NCBI GenBank assembly: GCA_903919625.1
Contig: CAIXIZ010000456.1
Location: forward strand, 1-6,416
Direction: 5' to 3'
Source of the DNA: an uncultured Verrucomicrobiota bacterium
GTDB taxonomy: Bacteria; Verrucomicrobiota; Verrucomicrobiia; Opitutales; Opitutaceae
DNA length: 6,416 nucleotides
Below the pieces are notes generated by a model, which was not told the DNA's origin, ran no database searches, and saw only the letters and a program-made list of their open reading frames with translations. Shown here piece after piece: positions 5,180 to 6,416 of this stretch. A program made the position numbers and the translations under genes. How positions within the stretch are numbered: the stretch's first letter is position 1; each line of letters starts with the position of its first letter.

Positions 5180-5827
5180 TCAGAGGGGTTGTTTGGGCTC
5201 CACGAGGCCAACTTCCAAAGCATAGCGGGTGAGGCTGGCCACATCATGGAGATTGAGCTTGCGCATCAGATTAGTCCGATGGTTGTCCACGGTTTTCACA
5301 CTGATCCCCAGCTTGTGGGCGATGGCCTTCGTGCTATGGCTCTCGGCCACCAGCTGCAAAATCTCGCGCTCCCGGTCGGTGAGGAAATCGGCGGTATCGC
5401 TGGCGGAAGGGTTGGCGATGACGTTGCGCAACAGGCTGGCCACCGCCGGCCCAAAATAAGTGCCACCCGCCGCAACGGTCTCCAGACCCTTTTTAAACTC
5501 AAACAATCCGGCGGTTTTTTCCACAAAACCATGGGCGCCGGCCTCGAGCATCTCCCGCACCAGCACCGGGTTTTCATAGCCGGAAAACACCAATACCCGG
5601 ATATGTTTGATCTGCTTGCCCAGGCGGCGCAGCAGATCAACGCCGTTCAGCCCGGGAAGTTTGGCGTCGAGCACGATCAGGTCGGGCTTGGTCTCGAGGC
5701 AGAGCGCCAGTGCGCTCTGGCCGTCGCCACTCTCGCCCACCAGCTGGTAGTTGGGATCGGCGCGCAAAATTTCCACGAGCATCTCACGGATGGCCGTCTG
5801 GTCTTCAATGATGACGAGTCGTTTCAT
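5180..5827 (-). CDS. NarL/FixJ-family response regulator (REC plus LuxR-type HTH)
   Basis: A DNA-binding response regulator of 215 residues, the usual length for the family. The receiver domain (about 1-120) begins MKRLVIIEDQ with acidic E8/D9, phospho-acceptor D54 in VLDAKLPGLNG, S82 in VFSGYE at the switch Thr/Ser position and conserved K104. The C-terminal LuxR-type helix-turn-helix (about 147-207) reads LTDREREILQLVAE then KAIAHKLGISVKTVDNH and LMRKLNLHDVASLTRYA, with all signature positions intact. I chose the ATG at 5827-5825 because the receiver fold starts there; a longer frame back to 5911 adds 28 residues with no domain character. No Shine-Dalgarno is visible. No histidine kinase is in view, so it is either an orphan or paired elsewhere. 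A porin gene lies upstream and marR downstream on the same strand, separated by 176 and 288 bases, so it is probably its own transcription unit. Targets are unknown. Confidence 0.95.
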   Translation of the reverse strand: MKRLVIIEDQTAIREMLVEILRADPNYQLVGESGDGQSALALCLETKPDLIVLDAKLPGLNGVDLLRRLGKQIKHIRVLVFSGYENPVLVREMLEAGAHGFVEKTAGLFEFKKGLETVAAGGTYFGPAVASLLRNVIANPSASDTADFLTDREREILQLVAESHSTKAIAHKLGISVKTVDNHRTNLMRKLNLHDVASLTRYALEVGLVEPKQPL

Positions 5828-5916
5828 GCGCCGGATAAATAGGTGGTGGATTGTGACAAACCGACGGCAGCGTGGCACGTTTGGAGCCGGGAGCAAGCCG
5901 TGAGATTGCATGGCGA

Positions 5917-5947
5917 ATTAAATTGTGCACCCCCCTCGTGCCGCCAA
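5917..5947 (-). promoter_or_regulatory. Weak candidate promoter for the NarL-type regulator
   Basis: In the 176-base gap between the porin stop and the regulator, a -10-like TTTAAT (5922-5917, five of six bases) is preceded by TTGGCG (5947-5942) with a long 19-base spacer. It would give a leader of about 80 bases. The spacing and the -35 box are poor, so this is only the best of weak options; no clear porin terminator was seen in the same gap. Confidence 0.17.
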
Positions 5948-6003
5948 CGCCCGTCCTGAAGCACCTTGCCGTGCCCTGTCCCCTCACCGCAAAGCCTGCC
6001 CAA

Positions 6004-6416
6004 TTAAAATTTGGTGACCAGCCGCAGCGTGCCGACCACCGCCGCCCGTCGCACCTGGTCACCGGCCGGGTGTTGGATGAACTGCACATCGGCCTTCAGC
6101 TTTACCGCTGCGGCCAGGGCAATCCCATAGAAGGCCTCCAGCGTGGTCTCAGTTGCAGAAGTGAGCGCCAAATTTTCCCGGCTGAGGGAGGCAATTGAAA
6201 CATACACGCCGCAGGTATCGGTTTCTCGGCCTGTCATCAGACCGGTGGCACTCACGCCAAGGCCAAAGTGCCGGCGGATGCTGCTGATCGCACTGGATGC
6301 ATTGCCGTATTGTACAAATCCATTGATCCCCCGCGCATCATCCGGGGCGGAGGGATTTTTCCGCCAGATCCGACGCTCTGCCAGGGCATAAAGTCCGCCT
6401 GTTCCCGTCTGCAAGC
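6004..6416 (-). CDS. Carbohydrate-selective porin, OprB family (5' part beyond window)
   Basis: The C-terminal 137 or so residues of an outer-membrane beta-barrel resembling OprB, a porin that lets glucose and other sugars diffuse across the outer membrane. The visible part has alternating hydrophobic strands: GGLYALAERRIWRK, GINGFVQYGNAS, HFGLGVSATGLM, a strand ending at YVSIASLS, then ETTLEAFYGIALAAAVKLKADVQFIQHPAG and VVGTLRLVTKF. The order 'ETxxEAxYxxxLxxxxxLxxDxQxIxxPxG' and a last strand ending in phenylalanine match the OprB C-terminus; the terminal F is the usual signal for outer-membrane assembly by BAM. The frame is open to the right edge, so the true start, signal peptide and any N-terminal SLH or coiled-coil region are out of view. 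The TAA stop is at 6006-6004. Substrate cannot be inferred. The gene could be controlled by the neighbouring NarL-type regulator, but nothing in sequence shows this. Confidence 0.85.
   Translation of the reverse strand, partial: LQTGTGGLYALAERRIWRKNPSAPDDARGINGFVQYGNASSAISSIRRHFGLGVSATGLMTGRETDTCGVYVSIASLSRENLALTSATETTLEAFYGIALAAAVKLKADVQFIQHPAGDQVRRAAVVGTLRLVTKF

Noticed and set aside
4864..5232. Overlapping small plus-strand frames in the gap upstream of marR
   Set aside because: No ribosome binding site or protein-like composition; the region looks regulatory, being AT-rich with inverted repeats, and these frames run into the regulator gene antisense.
5189..5842. A 217-codon frame on the plus strand opposite the NarL-type regulator
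   Set aside because: Antisense shadow of a gene whose receiver and HTH motifs are all intact.
5828..5911. 28-residue N-terminal extension of the NarL-type regulator
   Set aside because: Receiver domains start within a few residues of the first beta strand (KRLVIIED), and the extension has no conserved character.

Overview
The window is a GC-rich piece of a Gram-negative bacterial chromosome in which every recognisable gene lies on the minus strand, so transcription runs from the right edge to the left. The outer-membrane porin shows a Gram-negative envelope. The style of the NarL-type regulator, the CreB-like regulator and the gene texture suggest Verrucomicrobiota, possibly Opitutales. That lineage guess comes from pattern recognition alone, not from any search.

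In transcription order, the window opens with the C-terminal third or so of an OprB-type carbohydrate porin (6004-6416, cut by the right edge). A NarL/FixJ response regulator with no kinase in view follows (5180-5827). Next is a 288-base AT-rich and hairpin-rich intergenic stretch holding candidate promoters and operators, then a MarR-family repressor (4415-4891), then a two-domain Aas-like protein joining a PlsC acyltransferase to an acyl-ACP/CoA synthetase (2037-4271).

After a 134-base gap with a plausible promoter comes a tight cluster: a 70-residue antitoxin-like protein (1690-1902), an 84-residue RelE/ParE-like protein overlapping it by one base (1436-1690), and purN three bases further on (860-1432). 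The left edge holds a CreB-like OmpR-family response regulator (1-694) that lacks only its last few residues.

Functionally this is mostly housekeeping and regulation: membrane lipid acyl recycling (aas) next to a possible local repressor (marR), purine synthesis (purN), nutrient uptake (porin) and two response regulators. The most unusual feature is the toxin-antitoxin-like pair, which appears to share a transcript with purN. No mobile element, CRISPR array, rRNA or tRNA was seen, and I found no clear new multi-gene system. Clear Shine-Dalgarno sequences are scarce; the best ones precede the antitoxin and a tiny possible leader ORF upstream of aas.
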